NCBI RefSeq assembly: GCF_026151205.1
Contig: NC_087075.1
Coordinates: 15,763,628 to 15,827,627, forward strand
Source of the DNA: Bolinopsis microptera
Taxonomy: Eukaryota; Ctenophora; Tentaculata; Lobata; Bolinopsidae
Reading direction: 5' to 3'
DNA length: 64,000 bases
Made by a program: the position numbers and the translations under genes. Of this stretch, positions 22,445 through 33,765 are shown piece after piece (position 1 is the first letter of the stretch; every line of letters starts with the position of its first letter). Below the pieces are notes generated by a model, which saw nothing but the letters and a program-made list of their open reading frames with translations, searched no databases and had not been told where the DNA came from.

Positions 22445-24440
22445 ACCCGGCGGCCGGCAAGCGCTATTTATTCTTAACTTTAAGAAGAAAAATTCATGAT
22501 AATGCAGTAAAATTTAATATTGCTTCTGGTACCTAAAAGGCCAATCAAATAGTTGCAAGCTGAGCTTTTGAAAATCCGAGCAAGTTTATTTTTATCGTGC
22601 TCCCTAATCTTAACTTTAAGAAGAAAAATTTGTGATAATGCAGTAGAATTTAATATTGCTTCTGGTAGCTAAAAGGGCCAATCAAATAGTTGCAAGCTGA
22701 GCTGGTGCTAAGGGATCATTCTCTGGAACTGAGAATTTAATTAATTCTTATAATAAGATGGAGCTACTCAACAAAAAACTTAGCTGCCAGGCGCCAGCTA
22801 GGACCAAATATCATTCTAAGGAACTGAAAATTTGAGCAATGGAATTATGCTATGGACTGACCCGGCAAGCGCTACTTTGTACTTCGCAAAGCTTTACTGG
22901 GCCTTGACGGATGATACTCGCATGAGCTTCCTTATCGAAATATTTCCTTTCTACCACTATCAGAAACAAGCACTAAAAGTAAAAAGTCTATGTCGAGAAA
23001 ATGTTCATGAAGGCCTCCCCTCTGCCTAGCCGCCGTAAGTCCGTTTTGACTCATTTTAACACAAAATAGAGGATGATGCATTCTTACCTGGGGACCCTAA
23101 GCTGATAGTCTTCATATACATACACTATTAAAGCTGCAGCAGAATGACACTGTCATTGACAGGCTGAGCGTCGCCCAGTAAAATGCGATCTTACCGTTGA
23201 TCGACACAATTTGAATTATTTAATCATTTGATTAGCCTAAGATTTCTAGGCTGCCAGAGTTTATACATCAAACTATTATACTTATAGTGTTCAATAATTG
23301 GTAAGGTTGCCAACTTAAACCTGTAGTAAAAAACACGATGTTTTGCCCGTAAAGCCTTTTAATAATATTAATAATGTATGTTAATGTAGGTAATTTTTGT
23401 TTTTTCTAAAATGGCTTTATAATTGGAATAAATAATAATTTTATGTCCAGGGGCTGTATTTCGCCGACTGCCAAGTATTCGTTTCGCAACAATAAACATT
23501 TTGTATTTGTTACCTCATTCCCAACTTATAGAAATTAGAATTCCTATACTATCCCAGCGAGCGCTACACCAAGCATGCATATGTGTCTATCTGCTATAAT
23601 TTGATAATTCAATTAATTATTATAATCATTTAATAATATATGAATATATATCATTTATAAGGTCTTAAGCTATGAAAAAGGATATCCTGATTTATAGATT
23701 ATAGAATCGAAGGCTTTAGCAAAATCGAAATATACAACATGATTTGTAATTGTAATGTTTTCATTCAGAGACATTGACAATGTCAGGCTATCAGAAAAAA
23801 TCAACCACATTGGTTGTTCATGACTTGTGCTCTATAGATAGTTATGCTGCCTACGATCAAGAAGGATGTTTGTCAAAGCAGGAAAATTACTTTTAATAAT
23901 CCGTTCAAAAATGTTCATGACTTAACAAGTAAGGGATATTGTTTTCAACCTCCCCCTTTTATCTTTATTAATTATTGGGACAACATTGGCAACTTTTTAC
24001 TCGGACGCTGAAGCCAGCCGCCTTAAGTCAAGTAAATCAAGTCATTCGCTAGTTTCCACTCTTGCAGAATTTGGCCGCTATTGTACCGCTATTGTACTAT
24101 ATATTGAATTACTAATTACCTTTGTTAGTCATTGCAGTGAGAGTGCGTAGTGGAGTGTGTTATTCTGTAAAGCAATTGACTAGGAAAGATTCAAGTAGTA
24201 CGGTATTGTGTATTATCTCATTATCATTGTTCAAGTAGATAGTATTGTGTATTATCTTAATCTAATTATTCCAGTTTTATAATATCGTGTTTATCTTATT
24301 ATCAGAAGGATCCACGAAAAATTCATATTAGAGGATAAGCATTAAGTTATAAACCAACGGACAAATTTTTAAAAATGTTACCGTGTACACCATATTAGCC
24401 CTGGGCTTTATTTGAACTAGCAGAAACCCGTATGGTGTCA
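22445..24440. repeat. Duplicated inter-GPCR segment, unit 3
   Basis: Homologous to about 8160-10080: the AACTTTAAGAAG blocks, the small conserved frame (22832-23029), the truncated MITE at 23086, the gene-less GPCR-upstream signature and the second RT remnant (about 23590-24420). An AT-rich segment near 24095-24310 is absent from unit 1. No additional gene is recognised. Confidence 0.7.
22832..23029 (+). CDS. Small conserved open frame, second copy (65 aa)
   Basis: Partner of 8541-8744. It lacks two codons near the start but keeps the frame to the same stop. No domain recognised; the coding status is doubtful. Confidence 0.25.
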   Translation: MSNGIMLWTDPASATLYFAKLYWALTDDTRMSFLIEIFPFYHYQKQALKVKSLCRENVHEGLPSA

Positions 24441-24846
24441 AGGCTCAAGAGACTAAAATAATTATTACCTATTTAATTCTCCGCTGTCTTTATCTTCAGG
24501 GAATAAGTTATAAATATAACATTTCATTTTATTATTAATATTATCTATCCATGACTCATTCAACAGGTGTTTTATCAGTATCATATTAGATTTTTAGAAG
24601 ATACTGTCTGTATTGTATTGTAAACATATAACCAAACTTAAACTAATGAAAAACGGTAATTTAAAAAACCTTCAATGTGCCGGGAGTTCTGAAGTGAGAT
24701 CATCTGGTTAGGCGGTGAATTTTTCTTGTCAGTTGTTTTTCTTTCTTGGTTGTCACCTGCTGACAATATATTTGATCAGGATTCCTCACTGTGAGTACTG
24801 GGTCCATTGCTTGAAAATTGATAAAATAGTGATAAATAATTAGTTG

Positions 24847-24945
24847 GAGGACTTCGCCGCTTCGACGCGCCGCGCGAACTAGCATTCGTCGATCGTTGCT
24901 CTGCTTCGCAGAGCAACGATCTCGATGGGTTGACATCGTCAACCA
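24847..24945. mobile_element. GC-rich hairpin insert in the GPCR4 intron
   Basis: 99 bp absent from the introns of the other copies, bounded by the 13-bp direct repeat AAATAATTAGTTG (24834-24846 and 24946-24958). It contains a 14-bp stem GATCGTTGCTCTGC / GCAGAGCAACGATC with loop TTC, and a smaller stem GTTGAC / GTCAAC. I see no clear terminal inverted repeats. The long target duplication is more like retroposition than like a cut-and-paste MITE. Confidence 0.55.
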
Positions 24946-25860
24946 AAATAATTAGTTGAGTAATTGTTAGTTAGTCAAGTAACTGTAACAGTGATAGTTG
25001 GTTGAATAATTGTTAGTTAGTTAAATAACTGTAACTTACCTGCTGTGGATGTTATGTTCGAGGTCTGTAACGACACTAGTAGCGAAACAACGGAACGAAT
25101 TTTGGAAAGGAGGAATTGTCGGAAACTTCTAATCGTCAGAACGTATATGTAAAAGTTGGCCACAACATTTATCATCGTCAAGAAAACGAAACATTTATAG
25201 AATTGGACAAGAAATAACTCGGAGGGATCTTTCATGCAGTTGATGGCGATTTCGTTAACAGCGTAAGGTAAGGTGGAGATGCAGTAGATGACAGCAGTGA
25301 GGGCTACAGTCAGGTTTCCTTGCCATGGAACACTTCCACCAACTCGTCTTGCAGATTTCCTTGCAATATATAGTATAGGAACTGTAGTGGCGACGACGAT
25401 TATGTTTGGAACTATACCGAATATAAATCCCAATATCGGTGCTATTTTCTTCCAGGCATCAGAGGTGTAACCGTAGTTACAGTTGTAAATTCGGTGGTCA
25501 AAGTGAACATCATCCTTGTCGACAGCGAGGAAGATTATTGGAAAGATAAGGGTGGGCGCCCAAATGAAGCTGCAAACTTGACGAGCTCTTTTTGTTGACC
25601 AACTTGCAGCTCGGAGAGGATATTTGAGTATCAGGAACTTGCTTGTAGTGAGAACTGCGATGAGGGACATCCCAGCTACGAAAGTGAAGTCGCCGACATA
25701 TACTCTATAGCAAAGTGCTTTTCCTAGGACCCACGAGTTGGCTAGCAAGGAGATAGCAGCAGGAGCAATGCTAGATATAGTATATATTAAATCAGAGACT
25801 GCGATGTGCTGGATTATTGTGACTAAGATTTTGTTAATTTTAAAGGCGTCCTTCTGGAAT

Positions 25861-26967
25861 TGTAAGCCGTGATTATTTGATCTAGATTATTTGATAGATT
25901 TTAGATAGTATTGTGTGTAATAAGGCAGTATTGTGTAAGAAGGTAGTATTGTGTAATAAGGCAGTGGAAGTGGAACATCCAGTTCTGGTCTGTGGTTAGG
26001 AAAAGTTAGGGAAAGAGAAGACAATGGCGATAATGGGTGGAACCTCACCTGGGCAGGCGAGAAATATATCACCCTCTAGAGGAGAGACAATGAATTTAGG
26101 AAACCTCAGACGTAAAGCCTTTGTGTAGATATAGAGTCAAAGATAGATGTGAGTTCTAACAAACTATGGATTCAGAGGTCATCAGACAGGAAGCTTCGGT
26201 AAAAAGATGAATTGTCGTAACACCTGGACTCGGGACAATGAAGCTTTAGTGGGAGATAAGACCAGCTGCCAAAGGTGTGAGCAGGGGCACGTGAGTCTGG
26301 TTAGAGAGGTCGGGTGAAAAACCACGGACGGGTCAGTATTTATATCTGGGGCTGGACCTGGAAAAGAGAGATAGAGTTTGCCCGATTCGAGGGCCATTGA
26401 TATAGGTTACTTTGGAGCCAGGACCTGTTACGTCAGGGTCCCGGAAAGAGCATTATCGTGGTCTGTAGTTAGTGAACTGTGCGGAGGACATGAGCAGTCT
26501 GGCTTAAGCGTAGAGAGAGTCAACAATGGTTAACTCAGGAGAGCAGGAATAGGCTGTGTTGTAGCCAGGGTTAACACGGGTTAATCCAACACGAGTGGGT
26601 TCGTGTCAACAACAATCGGGCTCAGGTAGAGCGAGAATGAACTATAGTGGATTTGGGCCTGATATAAGGACGGTCAGCGAGGACTGAAAGTGTTATGTAA
26701 GTGTAGTTTAAGGGTAAGACTTCGTTAGAGACGGTTAACGATGGTTAACCGTGATAGGTAAAGGTAGAGTAAGGACGTGTGTTTTACAACTTAGATGTAG
26801 GGCGTTATAAGTCAGAATAATTAGGAAGTGTATTTTGTAAGTAATTGAATTGTTAATCATTTTGTTTTTACCCTTTTTTAACATCATTATTACTTTCGTT
26901 TTTTTTGTTCGTAACCTAAATTACTACAAATAATCTACGAATCTGAAGCAAGTGATGACTGCTTACA
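25861..26967 (+). repeat. 5' LTR
   Basis: 1107 bp, TGTAAG...CTTACA. Contains short frames (25887-26072, 26182-26397) that recur unchanged in the 3' LTR simply because the LTRs match. Confidence 0.9.
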
Positions 26968-26969
26968 AA

Positions 26970-26987
26970 TGGCGCGAACGGTAGGAT
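26970..26987 (+). promoter_or_regulatory. Candidate primer-binding site
   Basis: TGGCGCGAACGGTAGGAT begins two bases after the 5' LTR with the TGG expected to pair with a tRNA 3' CCA. The pairing tRNA is not identified. Confidence 0.5.
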
Positions 26988-28228
26988 CCTATTTTATTAT
27001 AGGATAGATTGTTTGTAGTTTAATTAAGGTAGGGAGGAGATTACTTATTATTCAAGGGGGAATTGACAGGTTTGAGGAGTATAGTTACGTTATGTTGTAA
27101 CAGTGTTGCCAGGTACCGTTGTCAGATTAGTGCAGTGCAAGAGCAGTAAATGAAGGCACGGTTAAGCGTGAAGTTTAAATGATATTTTTGGGTTTCTTTC
27201 ATCATGGAGGGGAAGGGAGGTTAGATACCGGAGGGGCACAGGTTAGGAGGGGCTGAGGAGATATTTTGAGGAATAAATGTCAGTCCGTTGAGAGATTTTA
27301 TCGAGAGAGTGTTATGATTATTATCGAGGGGGGTACGTGAGCAGTTCATGGTTTACTGTTTCTTATTTTAAGTTTTAAGACGGCAGACTTGACATACTTT
27401 CAGCCACCAGAGCCTCAGTGGGAGTGGCTGCCTGCTGAATCGTTCTGTTGTGTGTCAGACTTGTTTTCTTTTTGTAGCGCTACGAATGTTTATATTATGG
27501 AAGATAGCGAGAGGGGGAGTTTGGAGAGGGGGAGTTTGGAGTGGGCGAGAGAGGTATGGGGAGAGAGATGAAATTTATATAAATGAGACCCGGGTGATGC
27601 TAGCATTGGAAAGGGAGAGAGAGGTTATTCGAAGAGATGTGACGTCACTAGTGAATTTAAGCAGTGTATTGGTTTGAAAACGTGGTACGTTTTGAGTGCG
27701 TTTTATGTTTTGAGGGGTGCCAGGGTATGGTATTTTCTATGATGAAAGAAACTAGTTATAGTTATAGTACTGCTTTTTATGTGAAGAATGTGATGAATTA
27801 GCAGGTCGAATATTCGAATAGGATGATACGAAAGCAGTTTTGTAATTAAAGTCAAGATGTTACTGTGTGAGACACTGGTTTAATAATGATAGTAAAACCC
27901 GAGAAATACAGGGCTGAGAAATGTAACGGACAGGTGAGTATTGTATTGAGTGAGTGAAGTGCAAGATAGAAAGGTATGGTTGTACTTTTATTGGTGTGCA
28001 CTTGAAACATTTATATTAGGTTGAAGTATAATATCGTGTTACGTCTGAGCTGTGTGTTTAATATAATAAGAGCACCTGGGGCTGAGCCATGATCTAAGAT
28101 ACATATAGAGTGGCTGTCGTTAAATGTTTAGTTATAGTTTGCGAGTTTTTAAAAGTATTCAGTTTCCTCTATTAAACAAGATAGCGGTTGTTTGCTCAGT
28201 TGCTTGTTTTGCGAATAGTTCCAATTTG
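26988..28228 (+). other. LTR element leader region, no recognisable gene
   Basis: Short frames only (for example 60 codons at 27389-27571). No zinc knuckle, protease or other retroelement motif is visible. Includes a short GGGGGAGTTTGGAGA duplication near 27515. Confidence 0.5.
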
Positions 28229-29295
28229 ATACTAGTGGTGACTAGTGGAATTACTATTGGAGGTGGTGGTACTAGTGGTGACTAGTGGAATTACTATTGG
28301 AGGTGGTGGTACTAGTGGTGACTAGTGGAATTACTATTGGAGGTGGTGGTACTAGTGATGAATAGTGGAATTACTATTGGAATATGGTCACATGGTGAGA
28401 GAGGATAAATAGTGGAATTACTATTGGAGGCATGGCGAGAGAGGATAAATAGTGGAATTACTATTGGAGCATGGTGATTGGTAATAAATAGTGGAATTAC
28501 TATTGGAACACGGGAGGTGACAAATAGTGGAATTACTATTGGAGCATGGTGAGAGAGGATAAATAGTGGAATTACTATTAGAGCATGGTGAGAGGTGATG
28601 AATAGTGGAATTACTATTGGAACACGGAGGTGACAAATAGTGGAATTACTATTGAAACATGGTCACATGGTGAGAGAGGATAAATAGTGGAATTACTATT
28701 GGAGCATGGTGAGGGGTAATAAATAGTGGAATTACTATTGGAACACGGGAGGTGACAAATAGTGGAATTACTATTGGAGCATGGTGAGAGAGGATAAATA
28801 GTGGAATTACTATTAGAGCATGGTGAGAGGTGATTAATAGTGGAATTACTATTGGAACACGGGAGGTGACAAATAGTGGAATTACTATTGAAACATGGTC
28901 ACATGGTGAGAGAGGATAAATAGTGGAATTACTATTGGAGCATGGTGAGGGGTAATAAATAGTGGAAATACTATTTAAGAGGTTATAAATAGTGGAAATA
29001 CTATTGGAACATGGTGAGAGAGGATAAATAGTGGACTTACTATTGGAACATGGTGAGAGAGGATAAATGGTGGAATTACTATTGGAGCATGGTGAGAGGT
29101 GATAAATAGTGGGAATACTATTGGAGCATGGTAAGAGGTGTTAAATAGTGGAAATACTATTGGAGCATGTGCATGGTAAGAGTTGATAAATAGTGGAAAT
29201 ACTATTGGAGCATGGTGAGGGGTAATAAATAGTGGAATTACTATTGGAACATGGTAAGAGGTGATAAATAGTGGAAATACTATTGGAGCATGGTG
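28229..29295. repeat. Minisatellite with the palindromic core AATAGTGGAATTACTATT
   Basis: About 25 copies of an 18-bp core with AATAGT/ACTATT arms, alternating with variable linkers such as GGAGCATGGTGAGAGGTGAT. The core is far more constant than the linkers. Some later copies read GGAAATACTATT. Confidence 0.85.
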
Positions 29296-29539
29296 ATTGG
29301 TGACGGGTGAGAGGTTGTATTAGAAATAGACACTTCGAGGCACAAGGAGATATTGCGCTGGCGATACTAGAGGTAATTATAAAGGTGCTGTTGGACCGTG
29401 GTGAGTACTGATATTGGAAGGAGACACGTAAATCAATTTGGAGATATTGGCATTGCAGTGGCAATACTAGTGGCAAATAGTGGAAATACTATTGGAACAT
29501 GGCGAGTGGTGACAAAGCATTAACCATTATTCCAGGGTA

Positions 29540-30660
29540 GATCTAGAAGGAGAAACATTTGAAGGAGACACAAGGAGACATTGGATCGGAGGCATTGGAT
29601 CGGAGACAGATTGGATGACAGATGGACTGGAGGTCACATAGAAAATTGGATCGGAGACAGATTGGAGGACACATGGATTGGAGGTCACATAGAAGCATGG
29701 ATCGGAGACAGATTGGAAGACACATGGATTAGAGGTCGCATGGAAGTATGGATCGAAGACAGATTGGATGACAGATGGATTGGAGGTCGCATGGGAGCAT
29801 GGATCGGAAAAATAGAGAAGCCGAAACAGAGAATAGATAGCTTGAAGAGGATGGTCGAAAAAAGAAGAAAAAGGGACCTAAAAGGAAAAGAAACTTAAAG
29901 AAGAAGTGAATGAAAAGGAAAGACGGATAAAAGACCCAGCCATGAAGAATGAGAGTTGCCAACAATAGAAATAATGCGGACCTGCAGAAAAAGAAAAGAA
30001 AAAGGCGTGAAAGAGCAAACAGGGAAGAGCCGAAAAGAAGAAATAGTCCAAAAGAACTGATGCACATTGCTCAGTACGTAGGGACAATTGATGAAAAGCT
30101 GGAAGGAAGCTGGAAGATGGATGAAAAATACACGTTAACACATTGGAAAAAGACACAGGGGAACATTGGAAGAAGGCACATGGAGTCCTGTGAAGGAGAC
30201 AGATGGCATTGGGAAGAGACATGTGGAAACATTGGGAGGAGACACACGTGTCTCCACGTGTGGAGACCTGTGAAGGATACACGTGAACACATTGAAAGAA
30301 GACACATGGACACATTGGAAGAAGACGCATGGAGACATTAGAAGGAGACATGTGAACACATTGGAAGAAAACACACAGAGAAATTGGAAGAAGAGACATC
30401 TGAAAACATTGGGAGGAGACACGTGGAGACCTGTGATTTGGGAAGAAGACACAGATATGGAAATCTGGAGGGAAGAACAGTACGATAATACAGGGGACTG
30501 TCCAATATGTTGGAAAACGAGTGGAAGACGGAGACATGGTGTGAAAAGAAGAGAGAGACGCAGAGAGGTTGACAAGTAAGAGGAACATCAGTGGAACAAG
30601 AGAGATACACAGTAAAAGAAACAATGGAACGATGTTTGGAGGAGACTCGGAGACTTGGAG
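29540..30660 (+). repeat. Purine-rich degenerate repeat block
   Basis: Imperfect repeats of GGAGACACATGGA and CATTGGAAGAAGAC. Overlapping long frames on both strands (for example 248 codons at 29878-30624 minus, 146 at 30135-30575 minus) follow from the biased composition and show no domain. Confidence 0.7.
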
Positions 30661-31265
30661 ACTTACCAGGTTGTAAATACATTCTAGTAGGAGCAGTTGA
30701 ATCCAAATGGTTTTACGCTATTCTTCCAACCTAAAAACGAAGATTTGATAGATGTGGAAGAGTAATGAATTTATAAAGTAAACTTAGACTGGATTGAATA
30801 ACTATGGGGGATTATCATCCCCCAGGGGCGGTGGAGAAAAGCTGATCAATACATACCTGGAAATGAAGATAGGGAGCGAATCTAATCATCCGGAGAGGAG
30901 CTGCTCACCATATCATTTTGGATAGGAAGACTTGGATTCGGAGTCGGAGCTGTCGGGGCAACAAGTATAGTGGGGAAAAGTACCCGACATAAAGTACAAA
31001 GTGACACGAGGAGGAGGAGCAGGGAGATCGTCAGAAGAACTGATTTCGCCATGTTGTACAGAGTCAGACATAATTAAGACGGAGTGAAGTAAGTCAAGCA
31101 TTATACTTATATAGACAATAGAACATAATATGAAGATGAACAGTGAATAGATGGCCCGTCATGGTGTTCAAAAAAGAACAATTTTATTTGGTTCTGGGAC
31201 AGAGTAATGAGTTTGGTAGAGTAAGAATTTTGAAAAGTGAGTTAAAGATAGTCTTGAAACGATAG
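30661..31265 (+). other. LTR element 3' internal region, no gene recognised
   Basis: AT-rich and low in repeats. No coding motif seen on either strand. Confidence 0.45.
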
Positions 31266-31493
31266 TCTGTAGTACGAGATTTTCTATAAAGTTATTATAT
31301 GCACTATTATAGTAAAGTTCTAAAAAAGCTCAGTTTTTGTAAAGTTGTGTAAGCCGTGAATATTGAGTGATTAGGAGCAGGCATGGAAAAGAGTCTGTAG
31401 TACGAGATGTTCTATTAAATTATTATACTACATATATTATAGTAAAGTTCTAAAAAAGATCATATTTTGTAAAGTTGTGTAAGCCGTGATTAT
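31266..31493 (+). repeat. Duplication of about 110 bp spanning the 3' LTR edge
   Basis: 31266-31375 and 31396-31493 are near-copies starting GTCTGTAGTACGAGAT. Both end in TTGTGTAAGCCGTGA, so the first copy contains a stub of the LTR start (TGTAAGCCGTGAATATT) inside the element. Confidence 0.75.
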
Positions 31494-32584
31494 TTGATCT
31501 AGATTATTTGATAGATTTTAGATAGTATTGTGTGTAATAAGGCAGTATTGTGTAAGAAGGTAGTATTGTGTAATAAGGCAGTGGAAGTGGAACATCCAGT
31601 TCTGGTCTGTGGTTAGGAAAAGTTAGGGAAAGAGAAGACAATGGCGATAATGGGTGGAACCTCACCTGGGCAGGCGAGAAATATATCACCCTCTAGAGGA
31701 GAGACAATGAATTTAGGAAACCTCAGACGTAAAGCCTTTGTGTAGATATAGAGTCAAAGATAGATGTGAGTTCTAACAAACTATGGATTCAGAGGTCATC
31801 AGACAGGAAGCTTCGGTAAAAAGATGAATTGTCGTAACACCTGGACTCGGGACAATGAAGCTTTAGTGGGAGATAAGACCAGCTGCCAAAGGTGTGAGCA
31901 GGGGCACGTGAGTCTGGTTAGAGAGGTCGGGTGAAAAACCACGGACGGGTCAGTATTTATATCTGGGGCTGGACCTGGAAAAGAGAGATAGAGTTTGCCC
32001 GATTCGAGGGCCATTGATATAGGTTACTTTGGAGCCAGGACCTGTTACGTCAGGGTCCCGGAAAGAGCATTATCGTGGTCTGTAGTTAGTGAACTGTGCG
32101 GAGGACATGAGCAGTCTGGCTTAAGCGTAGAGAGAGTCAACAATGGTTAACTCAGGAGAGCAGGAATAGGCTGTGTTGTAGCCAGGGTTAACACGGGTTA
32201 ATCCAACACGAGTGGGTTCGTGTCAACAACAATCGGGCTCAGGTAGAGCGAGAATGAACTATAGTGGATTTGGGCCTGATATAAGGACGGTCAGCGAGGA
32301 CTGAAAGTGTTATGTAAGTGTAGTTTAAGGGTAAGACTTCGTTAGAGACGGTTAACGATGGTTAACCGTGATAGGTAAAGGTAGAGTAAGGACGTGTGTT
32401 TTACAACTTAGATGTAGGGCGTTATAAGTCAGAATAATTAGGAAGTGTATTTTGTAAGTAATTGAATTGTTAATCATTTTGTTTTTACCCTTTTTTAACA
32501 TCATTATTACTTTCGTTTTTTTTGTTCGTAACCTAAATTACTACAAATAATCTACGAATCTGAAGCAAGTGATGACTGCTTACA
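31478..32584 (+). repeat. 3' LTR
   Basis: 1107 bp, same termini and same internal frames as the 5' LTR. Followed by GAAT, the target duplication, and then the 5' portion of GPCR4. Confidence 0.9.
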
Positions 32585-32722
32585 GAATGATGCAATTAAG
32601 ATCAAAGTATCTCCAATAAGGGATGACAGGACGCCAAATAAATGGTAAGACGCCCAAAAGTATCTTTCTGCATTGTTTTGCATCCCGAATTCGATGTCCG
32701 AGTAGTTGTTTGAAGTGGTCAT

Positions 32723-33765
32723 AACTCCGAAAAGATCTTTAGAGGTGGCTATATATGCTATATTTTCAATTCATGCTAAAATTCAATTAATTATTATAAT
32801 TATATAATATATGAATGTATAATATCATTTATAAGATCTTAAGCTCAATATGAAGGAGGATATCGGGATTTATAGAATAGAAGGCCTTAGCAAAATAAAA
32901 ATACACAACATGATTTGTAATGTTTTCATTCAGAGACAATGCCAAGCTATCACAAAAAACAACCACATTGGTTGTTCATGCCTTGTGCTCTAGAGAAAGC
33001 CATGCTGCCTAGGATCAAGAAGGACGTTTGTCAAAGAAAGAATTTTACTTTTAATAATCCGCCCAAAATGTTCATGACTTAACAAATAAGAGATATTGGT
33101 CTTAGTTTTCAACCTCACTCTTTTTATCTTTCTTAAGAATGGGACAACATTGGAAAGTTTCCACTCTTGCAGAATTCGGCTGCTATTATATTATTATATT
33201 GTACTATCACCAAGATGCAGTTAAGTCTAAGTCTAACTGGTTAGACCTAACGCAGAGTTAGGCCTAAATTAGTCCTAACTCTGCGTTAGGCCTAACGCCT
33301 TATTTAGGCCTAAACCTTACCAAACTGGTTAGGTCTAACCAGTTAGACCTAACTGCATCTTGGTGACAGGTAGGATCCACGAAAAGTGCATGTTAGAGGA
33401 TTTAAAGCTATAAACCAACGAAATTTAAAAAAATAATGTTTCCGTGTATACCATATCAATATGGGACCTGGGCTTTATTTAATAAAGCCCATTGGCTAAT
33501 TTCCACTCTAGCAAAATTTGGCCGCTATAATTGTAGGATCCCCGAATAATTCATGTTTAAAAATTCATAAGCCTTAAGCTATAAACCAACGAAAAAAGGA
33601 ATGTTACCGTGTATACCATATTGGCACTGGGCTTTATTTGAATTAATAGCTGAAAGAAGCTTACGAACATTGCATGATTTAAGTCAATTTTAAATTCAGC
33701 ATCATTGAAATAGGACCAGGAGATAACGAAGCGAAATATCTCGTGCAGTATATAATTATAATCAC
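32723..33765 (-). pseudogene. GPCR4 upstream region and decayed LINE RT remnant
   Basis: TATA-like GPCR-proximal sequence, then the RT remnant with the short form of the TTAGGCC MITE (33207-33366). At about 33755 the unit is interrupted. Its continuation, GCAATAAAATATTGTG, resumes at 37971. Confidence 0.6.
33207..33366. mobile_element. MITE with TTAGGCC/TCTAAC subrepeats, unit 4
   Basis: 160-bp copy with ends TCACCAAGATGCAGTT and AACTGCATCTTGGTGA. Shortest of the three. Confidence 0.65.

Larger units (their letters stand above)
25861..32584 (+). mobile_element. Non-autonomous LTR retrotransposon (6.7 kb) in GPCR4
   Basis: Two direct repeats of equal length (1107 bp) begin TGTAAG and end CTTACA. 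They are flanked by the 4-bp target duplication GAAT (25857-25860 and 32585-32588). I saw no differences between the LTRs, which implies a young insertion. A candidate primer-binding site starts two bases after the 5' LTR, setting plus orientation. The interior (26968-31477) shows no gag, protease, RT or integrase. It is filled with minisatellites and a purine-rich block, so the element must rely on enzymes supplied in trans (LARD-like). Confidence 0.9.
24700..32722 (-). pseudogene. GPCR copy 4, split by an LTR retrotransposon
   Basis: The 5' part lies at 32589-32722 (start codon at 32722, MTTSNNYSDIEFGMQNN). The remainder of exon 1 is 25040-25860, and the tail exon is 24700-24809. The LTR element 25861-32584 separates them within TM1. 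Apart from the insertion, exon 1 has no stop or frameshift: with one target-duplication copy removed it is 955 nt, in the same phase as its paralogues. ECL1 matches copy 3 (CYRVYVG) and ICL3 matches copy 1 (ILYIARK). In the tail exon the stop used by the other copies is changed (AAATAA to AAAGAA), extending the tail by 13 residues to RLTR. The intron contains an extra GC-rich 99-bp insert. Confidence 0.85.

Noticed and set aside
29581-30706. Several overlapping long frames on both strands inside the LTR element
   Set aside because: They overlap in different frames within a purine-rich repeat block and show no gag, pol or other domain.
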